Source: an uncultured Clostridia bacterium (lineage in GTDB: Bacteria; Bacillota; Clostridia; TANB77; CAG-508). From it: a DNA stretch of 35,274 bases. Below are positions 6,741-17,373 of the stretch, in pieces. Location: positions 1-35,274 of the forward strand of contig CALYAB010000011.1 in NCBI GenBank assembly GCA_944393395.1, read 5' to 3'. Positions within the stretch are counted from its first letter, which is position 1. Every line of letters begins with the position of its first letter. Made by a program: the position numbers and the translations under genes. Under the pieces are notes generated by a model that searched no databases, was not told the DNA's origin, and saw nothing but the letters and a program-made list of their open reading frames with translations.

Positions 6741-7814
6741 CTAAATAATATTATCAAAAACAAATTGTTCTTGCATTCGTTTCAATGATTGTTTTATTGT
6801 TCTAGCTCTTACTTCACCTATACCATCAACTTCATCTAAACTTTCTATATCTGCTGCAAGTATATGTTGAAATGATTTAAATGACCCTACCAAGTTTTCT
6901 ACAATATTTGATGGCATTCTTGGAACTTTACTTAATATTCTATATCCTTTTGGATATACAGCTACTTCATCATAATTATCAAAATAGTCATACCCTAATA
7001 TTCTTGCTATTGATGACTCTTTTAGTAATTCTTCATATTCTAATTCTTTTAGTTCTTCTATTAATTTATTAGGTTCTTTTCTCCTTCTAACAACATAATC
7101 TTTTATAATTAACAATTCTTCTTTTTCTAATCCACCTATAAGTTCATCTAGTTGCATTTTTACTAGCCTTCCATCATCACCTAGTTCATAAATCTGTCTT
7201 TGGATTTCATCAACTATTCTCATAACCATTTCTGCTCTTTGAATTGCAAGTACCACATTTTGTAATGTTACTATATCATTAAATTCGTATTCATTCAATA
7301 TATTTAACTTATTATCAAATACTTTTTTATATTTTTCTAATGTTTGTATTGCTTGATTTGCTTTATTTAAGACAACATCTGTATCCTCTAGTACATATCT
7401 ATCATTACCTTTAAATACTGTAATTATATTCCTTCTTTGTGATATGCTTATTACCAATTCTCCTGTTTGTTTTGCTGTTCTTTCTGCTGTTCTATGCCTT
7501 GTTCCTGTTTCCGTTGTAGGTATTTCTCTTTCTGGAATTAATTGAGCATTTGCATATAATATTTTTTTTAAGTCTCCACTTAATACAATTGCTCCATCCA
7601 TCTTTGCTAACTCATATAGTTTTGATGAAGTATATTCTTCATTTATAACAAATCCTCCATCAACAATTTCTTTTATGACTTCATTATTATCTGTAATTAA
7701 TAACAATGCTCCTGTTTTAGCTCTTAATATATTTTCAAGCCCATTTCTTATAGGTGTTCCTGGAGCTATTAATTTTAAAACTGATGTTATATTGTCCTCT
7801 TTAATCTTCTTCAA
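6741..7814 (-). CDS. disA: DNA integrity scanning diadenylate cyclase DisA
   Basis: A 357-residue protein of normal family length. It makes the second messenger c-di-AMP from two ATP and slides along DNA, pausing at branched lesions. The N-terminal DAC domain has the two hallmark motifs, DGA at 73-75 (MDGAIVLSGD) and GTRHRTAER at 104-112. A helical spine follows, and the C-terminal helix-hairpin-helix (about 300-350, with LDEVDGIGEVRARTIKQ) binds branched DNA. The start is TTG, fixed by AAAGGAG seven bases upstream. It follows radA by 36 bp, the same radA-disA order as in Bacillus, where RadA restrains DisA activity. Confidence 0.97.
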   Translation of the reverse strand: MKKIKEDNITSVLKLIAPGTPIRNGLENILRAKTGALLLITDNNEVIKEIVDGGFVINEEYTSSKLYELAKMDGAIVLSGDLKKILYANAQLIPEREIPTTETGTRHRTAERTAKQTGELVISISQRRNIITVFKGNDRYVLEDTDVVLNKANQAIQTLEKYKKVFDNKLNILNEYEFNDIVTLQNVVLAIQRAEMVMRIVDEIQRQIYELGDDGRLVKMQLDELIGGLEKEELLIIKDYVVRRRKEPNKLIEELKELEYEELLKESSIARILGYDYFDNYDEVAVYPKGYRILSKVPRMPSNIVENLVGSFKSFQHILAADIESLDEVDGIGEVRARTIKQSLKRMQEQFVFDNII

Positions 7815-7850
7815 AATTAATCTCCTTTCTTCCCCCTTAAACCTTATGTT

Positions 7851-9215
7851 TTATTTTAATCCAATCTTTTTCATTGCTTCATTAATATTTCCGACACCTA
7901 TTATATCTAATTTATATTTTTCTTTCAAGTCTTTTTTGTTAGATTCTGGAATAACACAAGTTTTAAATCCTAATTTTTCTGCTTCTTTTAGTCTTTTATC
8001 AATTAAATTTATTCTTCTTACTTCTCCTGTTAATCCTACTTCTCCAATTACTACCATATCTTTTGGTATTGCTATATTTTTAAAACTAGATGCTACCGCC
8101 ATTATTATTCCTAAATCAATTGATGGTTCATTTACTCTTATACCTCCTACTAAATTCAAGTATACATCTTGGCCACCTAGCATCATTTCAGCTCTTTTTT
8201 CTAAAACAGCAATTAATAATGCCAACCTATTATAATCTATTCCATTTGCTGTTCTTTTTGGAATTCCAAAAACACTTTGAGTTGTTAGTGCTTGAAGTTC
8301 TATTAATATTGCTCTTGTTCCTTCTATACTAGAAATTATACATGAACCTGCTTGATTATCTTCTCTTTCTGAAATTAATATATCAGATGGATTTGTTATT
8401 TCACACATTCCTTCTTCATTCATTTCAAACATTCCTATTTCATTAGTTGAACCAAATCTATTTTTCACTCCTCTTAAAACTCTATACGAAAAATATCTTT
8501 CTCCTTCTAGATATAAAACAGTATCTACCATATGTTCTAAAACTCTAGGTCCTGCAATATTTCCTTCCTTTGTTACATGTCCTATAATTATAGTCGTAAT
8601 TGCTCTTGATTTACAAACTCGCATAACTTGTGAAGTAATTTCTCTTACTTGACTAACACTTCCAGCAGCTGCTGTTATCTCTTCTGAATACATAGTTTGA
8701 ATTGAGTCTATTATTACTAGTTTTGGATTTATCTCTATAATTGCTTGATTTACTATATCAATATCTGTTTCACCTAAAAATAATATATCATCATTATTTA
8801 TTCCTAATCTATCTGCTCTCATCTTAATTTGCTCTGCTGACTCTTCTCCTGAAACATATAAAACTTTTCCTTCTCCTTTGATTTTATCACATATTTGTAA
8901 AATTAGTGTAGATTTACCTATTCCTGGTTCTCCTCCTAATAATACTAATGATCCTTTTACTAATCCGCCCCCTAAAACTCTGTCTAATTCTCCAAAACCT
9001 GTTGAAGTTCTTAAAGTTTCTTTTGCCTCATAAGAATTTAACTTTTGTGGTTTGTTTTCACTTTTAGATAAATCTTTATGTGTTCCTGATTTTGTTTCTA
9101 CTATTTTTTGCTCATAAAAACTATTCCAACTATTACAAGCTGGACATTTTCCAAGCCATTTAGATGATTCGTTTCCACATTCACTACATACAAAAACAGT
9201 TTTATTTTTTGCCAT
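7851..9215 (-). CDS. radA: DNA repair and branch-migration ATPase RadA
   Basis: A 454-residue RecA-like repair protein that processes recombination intermediates. An N-terminal zinc finger uses C10, C13, C24 and C27. The ATPase core has Walker A at 95-102 (GGEPGIGKST), a LVIIDSIQ Walker B segment near 166-173, and the RadA-specific KNRFG motif at 251-255. The C-terminal Lon-like domain has the typical GGIRVNEPSIDLGI and IGEVGLTGEVR stretches. No Shine-Dalgarno sequence lies in the normal window before the ATG. The nearest (AGGAGG) is about 60 bases upstream, separated by a stretch whose ends (9225-9231 and 9264-9270) can pair. It is co-transcribed with disA. Confidence 0.97.
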   Translation of the reverse strand: MAKNKTVFVCSECGNESSKWLGKCPACNSWNSFYEQKIVETKSGTHKDLSKSENKPQKLNSYEAKETLRTSTGFGELDRVLGGGLVKGSLVLLGGEPGIGKSTLILQICDKIKGEGKVLYVSGEESAEQIKMRADRLGINNDDILFLGETDIDIVNQAIIEINPKLVIIDSIQTMYSEEITAAAGSVSQVREITSQVMRVCKSRAITTIIIGHVTKEGNIAGPRVLEHMVDTVLYLEGERYFSYRVLRGVKNRFGSTNEIGMFEMNEEGMCEITNPSDILISEREDNQAGSCIISSIEGTRAILIELQALTTQSVFGIPKRTANGIDYNRLALLIAVLEKRAEMMLGGQDVYLNLVGGIRVNEPSIDLGIIMAVASSFKNIAIPKDMVVIGEVGLTGEVRRINLIDKRLKEAEKLGFKTCVIPESNKKDLKEKYKLDIIGVGNINEAMKKIGLK

Positions 9216-9569
9216 TTTGCAATTTGGGGAGTTTTTACTTAAATCTCTTTTTGCTTATACTCTCTCCCCATCCTCCTCTTTTTATATTTTACTTATTATT
9301 ATTGTTGTTTTTTTGTTGAATATAAAAATTTTAATTTTTTTATTCAAGAACAATAGCGGTCTTTCTTAAACATTTTCTCTGTTCATAACATTTTAAAGTC
9401 CGCGTCTATTGTTCGGCGCCAATTTTACGTTAGTAAAATTGTGTGCAACGAATTTTTATATATTAGGAAAGTCATGCTGACTTCCTAATATATAAAAAAA
9501 GTATAGCATATATTTCTCTATTTTGCTATACTTTTAAAAAACAAATTTTTGTAAAATTCTGATTTTACA
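9216..9569. other. 354-bp intergenic region with a chain of hairpins
   Basis: No gene is seen. From left to right there is a 7-bp pairing before radA (9225-9231 with 9264-9270), a 9-bp pairing GAACAATAG/CTATTGTTC (9348-9356 with 9406-9414) with inner CGG/CCG, a 9-bp hairpin with GTTA loop (9420-9441), a long hairpin of about 21 bp with one bulged A (9453-9498), and a terminator stem (9497-9535). The GGCGCC run at 9415-9420 stands out against the AT-rich surroundings. It could be the radA leader, a small RNA or a decayed miniature element. Confidence 0.55.
9494..9535 (-). terminator. Terminator of the 104-residue protein gene
   Basis: A perfect 12-bp stem, AAAAGTATAGCA (9497-9508) with TGCTATACTTTT (9524-9535). 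Read on the minus strand it ends in seven T, and it lies about 35 bp after the stop of the 104-residue gene. It may also work weakly in the other direction. Confidence 0.8.
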
Positions 9570-9884
9570 TTATACTTCTGTTTTCTTTTTTCCAAATCTT
9601 ACTTCTTGGAAAAGAAAATCATGTACTTTTTCCCATGTAATTTCTTGATGTAAAAATTCATTTATTTCATTTTCTACTTTTTGTTGATATGGTGTTAACT
9701 CTACTTTTATCTCTTTGTTCCAATCTATTTCTTGGAACCAGAAAGCTTTAAACTTTGTCCAAAAGCCTTGTTTTACTGGCAAATTTTTTCCGTTTGATGC
9801 TTGCTCAATATTCTCATTATTATTTCCAGTTTCTACTCCTCCATATACACCTGAAATTTTATTTTCTTCTCTTATATCTGCCAT
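9570..9884 (-). CDS. Unknown 104-residue protein with three repeated F-x-x-Q-E motifs
   Basis: I do not recognise a family. The first 40 residues are polar and probably disordered. The rest holds three copies of F-[WL]-x-Q-E-[IV]-x-[WF]-x-K, at 48-57 (FWFQEIDWNK), 77-86 (FLHQEITWEK) and 90-99 (FLFQEVRFGK). There is no signal peptide or membrane segment. A Gly-Gly at 15-16 has hydrophobic residues at -4 and -7, faintly like a double-glycine leader, but the match is weak. It has its own promoter, a strong AAGGAGG-type site and its own terminator, so it is a single-gene unit that is probably well expressed. Confidence 0.7.
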   Translation of the reverse strand: MADIREENKISGVYGGVETGNNNENIEQASNGKNLPVKQGFWTKFKAFWFQEIDWNKEIKVELTPYQQKVENEINEFLHQEITWEKVHDFLFQEVRFGKKKTEV

Positions 9885-9925
9885 TTAATTTCCTCCTTTG
9901 TAGCTTCATATACTTTACTATATTA

Positions 9926-9954
9926 TTTATACTATATATTTTTTAATTTAGCAA
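9926..9954 (-). promoter_or_regulatory. Promoter of the 104-residue protein gene
   Basis: Minus-strand TTGCTA (9949-9954) and TATAAA (9926-9931) are 17 bp apart, about 40 bases before the start codon. Confidence 0.55.
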
Positions 9955-10015
9955 TACTTTTTTCTTTCTTTTTTATTAAATATTGATTACAAAATTATTA
10001 CATTTTCATTACACT

Positions 10016-11330
10016 TTATTCAACTATAATATATTCTTCATTAGCTTTTACACATTTTAATTTTAAAATTGTATTTTCAATTTTGTCTGATGTCTTATAA
10101 TGAGCTAATATATAATTCTTGGTATGTCCCTGATATACTCCATTTTTTTCTTCTTCAAAAAGAATTTCAACACTTTTTCCTATATAACTTTCATTATAAT
10201 ATCTTTGATTTTTATTTGATAATTCTATTAACTTTTTACTTCTCTCTTCTTTTATATTACCATTAACTTGTCCCTTCATTGATGCTGCTTTAGTACCTTT
10301 TCTTGGTGAATATTTAAATATATGCATTTTATAAAATTTTATTTTTTCCAAAAATGTATATGTCTGGTTAAATTCTTCTTCACTTTCTCCTGGAAATCCT
10401 ACTATAATATCTGTCGTTAAAATTGCATCTTCAAAATAAGTTCTCAATAATGTTGTTATCTCTTTAAATTGTTCTGTTGTATATCTTCTATTCATTCTTT
10501 TTAATGTCTCATCACATCCACTTTGTAATGATAAATGAAATTGATGGCAGACTTTAGACAATTTTTCTAATCTATTTACAAATTCTTCTGTTATTAACAA
10601 TGGTTCTATAGAACCTAGTCGAATTCTTTCAATTCCTTCTATGCTATTGATTTCTTCTAATAAATCTATTAATTTATATTCTTCTTTAAAATCTTTTCCA
10701 TATGATGCAATATGTATTCCAGTAATAACAACTTCTTTTATCCCTTCTTTAGCAATTTTAGTGATTTCAGATAAAATATTTTTTGGCTTTCTACTTCTTA
10801 CTCGTCCTCTTGCATAGGGAATGATACAGTATGAACAAAAACGATCACATCCATCCTGGATTTTGATAACGGCTCTTGTTTTTTCTGTAAATGTAATATC
10901 TCCAAATTCCACAAATTCTTTTTGTCCGCATCACATCTTCTGCTTGTGTTTCAGGAATTTTACTATCTATATATTTTTCTACATGTTCTACTATAGTTTT
11001 TTTCTCATTATTTCCTAATACTAAATCAATTTCATCTATTTTTTCTAATTCTTCTTTAGCTACTTGTGCATAACAGCCACATGCAACTACAATGGCATCT
11101 GCATTTAATTCTTTTACTCTTCTTAACATTTGCCTAGATTTTCTGTCTGACATATTGGTTACTGTACATGTATTTACAATATATATATCAGCTTTTTCTG
11201 TATGTTCAACTATTTTGTAACCTTTTTGTATAAATTGCTGTGTCATTGCATTTGTTTCATATTGATTTACTTTACAACCTAATGTTATAAATGCTACTGT
11301 TTTTCTATCATTTTTCATCTTATATCTCAT
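10016..11330 (-). pseudogene. mtaB: tRNA t6A37 methylthiotransferase MtaB, interrupted by a one-base frameshift
   Basis: Joined across the shift this gives about 437 residues, normal for MtaB, which adds the 2-methylthio group to t6A at position 37 of tRNAs reading ANN codons. The N-terminal UPF0004 domain has cluster cysteines in LGCKVNQYE, NTCTVT and CGCYAQ. The radical-SAM domain has CDRFCSYCIIPYARG, and the C-terminal TRAM domain starts around GKSVEILFEE. The first frame stops at 10845 and the second runs back from about 10924. Frame is lost at an A5 run (minus-strand ACAAAAAGAATTT, about 10920), and one fewer A restores it. This is either a real lesion or an assembly error. It lies downstream of mreB after a 73-bp gap with a GC-rich hairpin. 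Confidence 0.88.
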
Positions 11331-11340
11331 ATTACCTTTC

Positions 11341-11393
11341 TAGAACATTAGAGACACGCCAAAAGTTCCAATTGGCGTGTCCAAACGATCCAA
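11341..11393. repeat. GC-rich hairpin between mreB and mtaB, copy C of a short motif
   Basis: A perfect 10-bp stem, GACACGCCAA (11353-11362) with TTGGCGTGTC (11372-11381), sits inside a unit beginning GAACATTA and ending GATCCAAC. The flanks loosely resemble the motifs at 6711 and 19009. There is no T run on either strand, so a transcript-processing signal or repeat is likelier than a terminator. Confidence 0.5.
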
Positions 11394-11403
11394 CTATTAT
11401 TTC

Positions 11404-12454
<1,051 letters not shown>

Positions 12455-12459
12455 TTACA

Positions 12460-12488
12460 ATTATATTACAAAACTATTATTTTTTCAA
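12460..12488 (-). promoter_or_regulatory. mreB promoter
   Basis: Minus-strand TTGAAA (12483-12488) and TATAAT (12460-12465) have a 17-bp spacer, about 38 bases before the mreB start codon. Confidence 0.7.
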
Positions 12489-12528
12489 CTCTTTTTTAAA
12501 ATTTCTTAACTTTCATGGTAACTTATAG

Positions 12529-13104
12529 TTACAATTCATTATACAAATTATTATAAATATCATAATCCCTTAATATTTTTCTCACATAATTATTAGTTTC
12601 CTTATATGGTATATTTTCTATATCTGAACCATCAGGCTTTATCACTTGTTTTTCTATCCAATTATTAACAGTTCCAATACCTGCATTATATGCTGCCAAT
12701 GCGACTTCTATATTACCATATTGTCCTAATAATGTTGACAGATATTTTGTACCTATATTTATATTTTTTTCAATATTTAATAATTCTTCTTCTATATTTT
12801 CTGTATTTATATCAATATTATTTTTTTTCGCAACATCTATTGCTGTATCTTCTACTATTTGCATTAATCCAATAGCTGATTTATTTGAAATTGCATCATT
12901 ATTAAAATTACTTTCCGCTTTTATTACTGCAAAAATTAGATTTTCATCAACATTATATTCCTCGGCATAGACAGATATTATTTCACTATATGTTTTTGGA
13001 TATATCATTTTCATTATTTTATCTTTAAATATCATAAAAATAGAAATTATTATAAGAATAACAATTATGATGCTTATAATTTTTTTCCAATTGTTCTTTA
13101 TCAA
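12529..13104 (-). CDS. Membrane-anchored lytic transglycosylase (SLT domain)
   Basis: A 191-residue protein. Residues 8-27 form an uncleaved signal anchor, and residues 38-175 form a Slt-type goose-lysozyme fold that cleaves peptidoglycan glycan strands to 1,6-anhydro products outside the membrane. Signature residues are E64 in AVIKAESNFN (catalytic), GLMQI at 79-83 and AYNAG at 138-142, with Tyr in NNYVRKIL closing the domain. It follows polA by 91 bp on the same strand, a neighbourhood also common in other Clostridia, and precedes mreB. The location fits a job in wall remodelling. Confidence 0.93.
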   Translation of the reverse strand: MIKNNWKKIISIIIVILIIISIFMIFKDKIMKMIYPKTYSEIISVYAEEYNVDENLIFAVIKAESNFNNDAISNKSAIGLMQIVEDTAIDVAKKNNIDINTENIEEELLNIEKNINIGTKYLSTLLGQYGNIEVALAAYNAGIGTVNNWIEKQVIKPDGSDIENIPYKETNNYVRKILRDYDIYNNLYNEL

Positions 13105-13195
13105 AAATCTTCTCTCCTATCTTTATTTTATATATTAGCAAAATAAAATTTATCCCCAATTATATTTTATAATGTCAACAACTGTATATAACTTA

Positions 13196-15901
13196 TTACT
13201 TACAATCATACCAATTTTTTGCTTCTGATATGTCTGCAATAAGTGGAACTTTTAATTCTACTGCTGACTCCATTTCTCTTTTCATAATTTCTTTTACTTC
13301 TTCTTTTTCCTTTTCAGGAGCTTCTATCATCATTTCATCATGTACTTGTAAAATAACTTTTGCTTCTAATCCTCTCTTTTTTAATTCTTTGCTTACATTT
13401 ATCATAGCTATTTTCATTATGTCTGCTGCTGTTCCTTGTATTGGTGTATTCATTGCAACTCTTTTTCCAAATTGTCTTACCATATAATTTTTTGATTTGA
13501 GTTCTGGTACATATCTTCTTCTATTAAATAAAGTTTCTACATATCCTTGCTCTTTTGCCTTCTCTATAATATTTTCCATAAATTCTTTTATTCCTGCATA
13601 TTCAGTTAAATATTCATCTATATATTGTTTTGCTTTTTTTCTTGATATTCCTAATTGCTCCCCTAATCCAAAATCACTTATTCCATAAACAATCCCAAAA
13701 TTTACTGCTTTTGCATTACTTCTTTGTTCTTTTGTTACTTGTTCTATTGGAGTTTTAAATACTTTAGAGGCTGCTTGTTTATGAATATCTTCATTATTTT
13801 TAAAGGCTTCTATCATATGTTTATCTTCAGAAATATTTGCTAATACTCTAAGCTCTATTTGAGAATAATCTGCATCAATATAAACTTTTCCCTCTTCTGG
13901 CTTAAATACTTTTCTAACTCTTTTTCCTAATTCAAACCTTGTAGGAATATTTTGCAAATTAGGTTCTGTTGAACTTATTCTACCTGTAGCTGTTATTGTT
14001 TGGTGAAAAAATGAATGTATTCTTTTAGTCTTAGGATTTATAAATGGCTTTAACCCTTCTACATATGTTGAATTTAACTTCATTAATTGTCTATATTCTA
14101 GTATTTTCTCGATGATAGGATCTTCTTTTTTTAATTTTTCTAAAACATCAACATCTGTTGAATATCCATTTTTCGTTTTTTTAACAACTGGCAATTTCAT
14201 TTTTTCAAAAAGAATTTCCCCTAATTGTTTTGTAGAATTAATATTGAATTCTTCACCTGCCATTTCATGTATATCTTTAGTTAATATTTCTATTTGATCA
14301 GTTAATTCTTCACCAAATTTATTTAACTCTTTTTCATCTACATACATACCATTCCATTGCATATTTGATAATACCTCTATTGTTGGTATGTCAATATTTG
14401 TATATAAATCAAAACTACTAATTTCTTTTAACTTTTTTAAAATAATATTATTTATTTTTTCTATTAGATATACATATAATGTATATCTTTCCTCATCTTT
14501 ATTATTTTCTTCCACATTACTATCTTCAAATAAAGTCATTTGCTCTTGTTTTTCTTCTTCTGTTCCTAAATATTCATCAATATCTAACTCTAAATATTGC
14601 ATTGCTAAGTTTTTTATATCTAATTTATTATTAGTAGGATTTAATATATATGCCCCTACTGAAATATCATCTTTTATTCCATCTAGTACTATTCCCTCTT
14701 GCCTTAATAATATATATACTTTTGTTACATTTATGCTTGTCTTTTTTATATTTTCAGATTCAAATATTTTTGCAAATTTAAATATTTCTTTTTCTTCTAA
14801 TTTTAAATAATATGCTTCTTCTGCTTTTGGGTTATATATACTAATTCCTGTTATTTTTTCTTTTATTATGTTTTCTGGATTTTCAACTTTCTTAGTTTGT
14901 AAAGCAAATATCATATATTTTTCTTTATTTATTATATCTATTATTTCTTCTATTGTTTTTTGTGTAATCTTAAATTCTATTTTGTATTTGCTTTCTTCTT
15001 CTTTATTTACTTCACCAGTTAATCCAAATCTTTCAATATATCTATTAAAATTTAGCTCTTTAAATATTTTTAATACTTTTTCCTTATCCCATTCTTCTAC
15101 TTTAAATTGTTCTAATGTATCTTCTATTGGCACTTCTAAATTAATGGTTCCCAATGTCTTTGATAAAAGTGCTAAATCTTTATTATCTTTAATTTTTTCT
15201 CTTTGTTTTCCCTTTAGATCATCCTCATCTTTTTCTATTTTATCATATAAATTTTCTATTGTTCCATATTTTTGTACTAAAGATAAAGCTGTTTTTTCTC
15301 CTACTCCAGGAACTCCTGGTATATTATCTGAACTATCTCCTTGTAATCCTTTAACTTCTATTAATTGTTTTGGTTCTATTCCATAAGTTTCAATAATTTT
15401 ATTTCTATCAAATAAATCTGTTTCTGTTTTTCCTCCTTTAGTTCTAGGAATTCTTATTGTAACTTTATCTGTAGCTAATTGAAATGTATCTCTATCTCCA
15501 GATAATATTGTAACATCAAACCCTTGCTTTTCACCATATCTAGAAAGTGTTCCTAAAACGTCATCTGCCTCATATCCCTCTTTTTCTACAATATCAATAT
15601 TCATGGCTTTTAATATTTCTTTTATTACTGGCATTTGTTCAGCTAGTTCTTCTGGCATTCCTTTTCTATTTGCTTTATATCCTTCATATAATTTATGCCT
15701 TGCTGTAGGAGCTTTTAAGTCAAATGCTACAGCCATATATTTTGGTTTTGTATCTTCTATTAGTTTAAATAAAATTGCTAAAAAGCCATATACTGCATTA
15801 GTATATTTTCCGTCCTTTGTTGTTAACATTTTGCTTCCCATAATACCATAAAAAGCTCTATTCATTATACTATTTCCATCAACTAAAACAAAGTTATCCA
15901 T
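13196..15901 (-). CDS. polA: DNA polymerase I
   Basis: About 901 residues, replacing RNA primers and filling repair gaps. The N-terminal 5'-3' exonuclease domain (about 1-290) includes LSGDRDTFQLA and the GVPGVGEKTALSLVQKYG helix-hairpin-helix. The middle proofreading-like domain is degenerate: the usual FDTET metal ligands are replaced by FALQT, so 3'-5' exonuclease activity is probably absent, as in Bacillus. The polymerase domain is intact, with motif A (DADYSQIELRVLA), motif B (RSNAKAVNFGIVYG) and motif C (QVHDEMMIE). The ATG at MDNFVLVDGNS is chosen because AAGGAAGG precedes it; an upstream in-frame ATG would overlap the preceding gene. It starts 4 bp after the GT-C gene, implying co-transcription. 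Confidence 0.97.
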   Translation of the reverse strand: MDNFVLVDGNSIMNRAFYGIMGSKMLTTKDGKYTNAVYGFLAILFKLIEDTKPKYMAVAFDLKAPTARHKLYEGYKANRKGMPEELAEQMPVIKEILKAMNIDIVEKEGYEADDVLGTLSRYGEKQGFDVTILSGDRDTFQLATDKVTIRIPRTKGGKTETDLFDRNKIIETYGIEPKQLIEVKGLQGDSSDNIPGVPGVGEKTALSLVQKYGTIENLYDKIEKDEDDLKGKQREKIKDNKDLALLSKTLGTINLEVPIEDTLEQFKVEEWDKEKVLKIFKELNFNRYIERFGLTGEVNKEEESKYKIEFKITQKTIEEIIDIINKEKYMIFALQTKKVENPENIIKEKITGISIYNPKAEEAYYLKLEEKEIFKFAKIFESENIKKTSINVTKVYILLRQEGIVLDGIKDDISVGAYILNPTNNKLDIKNLAMQYLELDIDEYLGTEEEKQEQMTLFEDSNVEENNKDEERYTLYVYLIEKINNIILKKLKEISSFDLYTNIDIPTIEVLSNMQWNGMYVDEKELNKFGEELTDQIEILTKDIHEMAGEEFNINSTKQLGEILFEKMKLPVVKKTKNGYSTDVDVLEKLKKEDPIIEKILEYRQLMKLNSTYVEGLKPFINPKTKRIHSFFHQTITATGRISSTEPNLQNIPTRFELGKRVRKVFKPEEGKVYIDADYSQIELRVLANISEDKHMIEAFKNNEDIHKQAASKVFKTPIEQVTKEQRSNAKAVNFGIVYGISDFGLGEQLGISRKKAKQYIDEYLTEYAGIKEFMENIIEKAKEQGYVETLFNRRRYVPELKSKNYMVRQFGKRVAMNTPIQGTAADIMKIAMINVSKELKKRGLEAKVILQVHDEMMIEAPEKEKEEVKEIMKREMESAVELKVPLIADISEAKNWYDCK

Positions 15902-15905
15902 TTTC

Positions 15906-17357
15906 TTATTCCTTCCTTTCACACATTCTATTCTTATTTCCAATTAATACACATATCAAAACTCCTAATAACATAAAAAATGTAAATGGTACTCCATTTT
16001 TCCATCCTTCTCCATTTATTAGAAAAATACTATTTGCAAATTGGCTTATTAACATTATTTGTATTACAAATCTTGACTCTTTACTGTTTTGATATATTAC
16101 TAAAGGGAATAACCACATTAAGTACCATGGTTGAAAGTTTGTTATTAGTAAAAATAGAAATGCTATTAAAAAATATTCTGCTGTTCTCATTTGCTGTCTA
16201 AATTTAATATCTTTTTTAAATAGTAATGTTACACAAGTAAAGAAATATACTATTACAAAACCTATTAAAAAGGTATTATGTACTTTTGATACAATATCAG
16301 GAACAGTTTGAAAATATTCCATAAGAATTATATAAAAGTTTTTTGCATATCTTTCTTGTTGAGTTATTAATCCCATCAATACTGTCCAATCTTGGACATA
16401 AGCAATATATGTAATTGCCAACATTATAGCAAATATAAATCCATAAGTAAAACATTTTTTTAATTTTTCTAATGGTTTTTTGTCTCTAAAATAATAAATA
16501 ATTATAAAAGGTAATAATAATATAGTAAAATATTTTATTGCTGTAGCTAATGCCAAGAACAATAAACTAATAAATAAATTTTTCTTTTTTATTAAGAAAT
16601 ATATTGATGATAGTATAAATGTTACAATATATAAATCATTATGCACACTTACTATTCCTTCAATCAATACAAACGGATTTAATCCATATAATAATATAAA
16701 TATTTTTTTATTTGTTATTTTATATAAAATATAGCAATTTAATACATGTAATAAAACTGCTATTAATTTAAAAGCTAAAAGTCCAATATCTATATTGCCA
16801 AAACTCATAGTTGCTACTACTTTACATACTAAAGTCCATATTGGTCCATATACTACTGTTGTTGCTGCCCAATCATTTTCATATCCTTGTAAAAGTACTG
16901 TATCTGTTTCTAAGTATTTTGCATTATCTCCATTTTCGACAAAATCTTTTATCGTTACATAATATGGATTTTGTCCATATTTACCATCTATTCTTCCAAC
17001 TCCTAAATAGTAGAAAACATCTGAACACATAAATGGTATTACTAGAACAAATATTAAAGAAATTATCGTAACATATATATACATTTCTTTTGTGTTTTTA
17101 AAGATTTTTTCTCTGTTTTTAACTATTAAAAAATAAAATATTGTTAATAATGCTAATATAATAATATATATTATTGCTTGTTCAAATCTACTCCAACTAT
17201 TATTTAAACAAAATTTAAAATATTGGTCAAATTGCAGTACTGTTCCATTTTTTAACATATAACATATTGATGGAAGTGCAAACATAATTGCTGATAATAA
17301 AAATATTATTTTTACTAAATTTTTATTTTCTAATATTCTTTCCACTTTATCTTTCAT
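15906..17357 (-). CDS. Multi-spanning GT-C-type glycosyltransferase
   Basis: A membrane protein of about 483 residues with some 11-12 hydrophobic helices. An early extracytoplasmic loop has SDVFYYLGVGRIDGKYGQNPYYV, where the Asp is the expected metal or lipid-phosphate contact of polyprenol-phosphate-sugar-dependent GT-C enzymes. The pattern resembles alpha-mannosyltransferases of the MptA/B and GT87 types. It probably transfers a sugar from a lipid carrier to a wall polymer or lipid on the outer face; the sugar cannot be told from sequence. The ATG at MKDKVERIL has AAAGGAG upstream, while earlier in-frame starts lie inside queH. Its neighbours (alg13/alg14-like and LTA-synthase-like genes) support a surface-polymer role. 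Confidence 0.8.
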   Translation of the reverse strand: MKDKVERILENKNLVKIIFLLSAIMFALPSICYMLKNGTVLQFDQYFKFCLNNSWSRFEQAIIYIIILALLTIFYFLIVKNREKIFKNTKEMYIYVTIISLIFVLVIPFMCSDVFYYLGVGRIDGKYGQNPYYVTIKDFVENGDNAKYLETDTVLLQGYENDWAATTVVYGPIWTLVCKVVATMSFGNIDIGLLAFKLIAVLLHVLNCYILYKITNKKIFILLYGLNPFVLIEGIVSVHNDLYIVTFILSSIYFLIKKKNLFISLLFLALATAIKYFTILLLPFIIIYYFRDKKPLEKLKKCFTYGFIFAIMLAITYIAYVQDWTVLMGLITQQERYAKNFYIILMEYFQTVPDIVSKVHNTFLIGFVIVYFFTCVTLLFKKDIKFRQQMRTAEYFLIAFLFLLITNFQPWYLMWLFPLVIYQNSKESRFVIQIMLISQFANSIFLINGEGWKNGVPFTFFMLLGVLICVLIGNKNRMCERKE

Positions 17358-17373
17358 ATTAAGATATTCTCCT

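Noticed and set aside
7675-8235. 186-residue plus-strand frame across the radA-disA junction
   Set aside because: Antisense to two well-conserved genes, with no ribosome site or recognisable domain.
9570-9884. Double-glycine bacteriocin precursor
   Set aside because: Gly-Gly at 15-16 has only two of the usual hydrophobic positions, and no transporter or immunity gene is nearby.
13230-15851. Several plus-strand open frames opposite polA
   Set aside because: Ser/Phe/Ile-rich antisense shadows without ribosome sites; polA is continuous and conserved.
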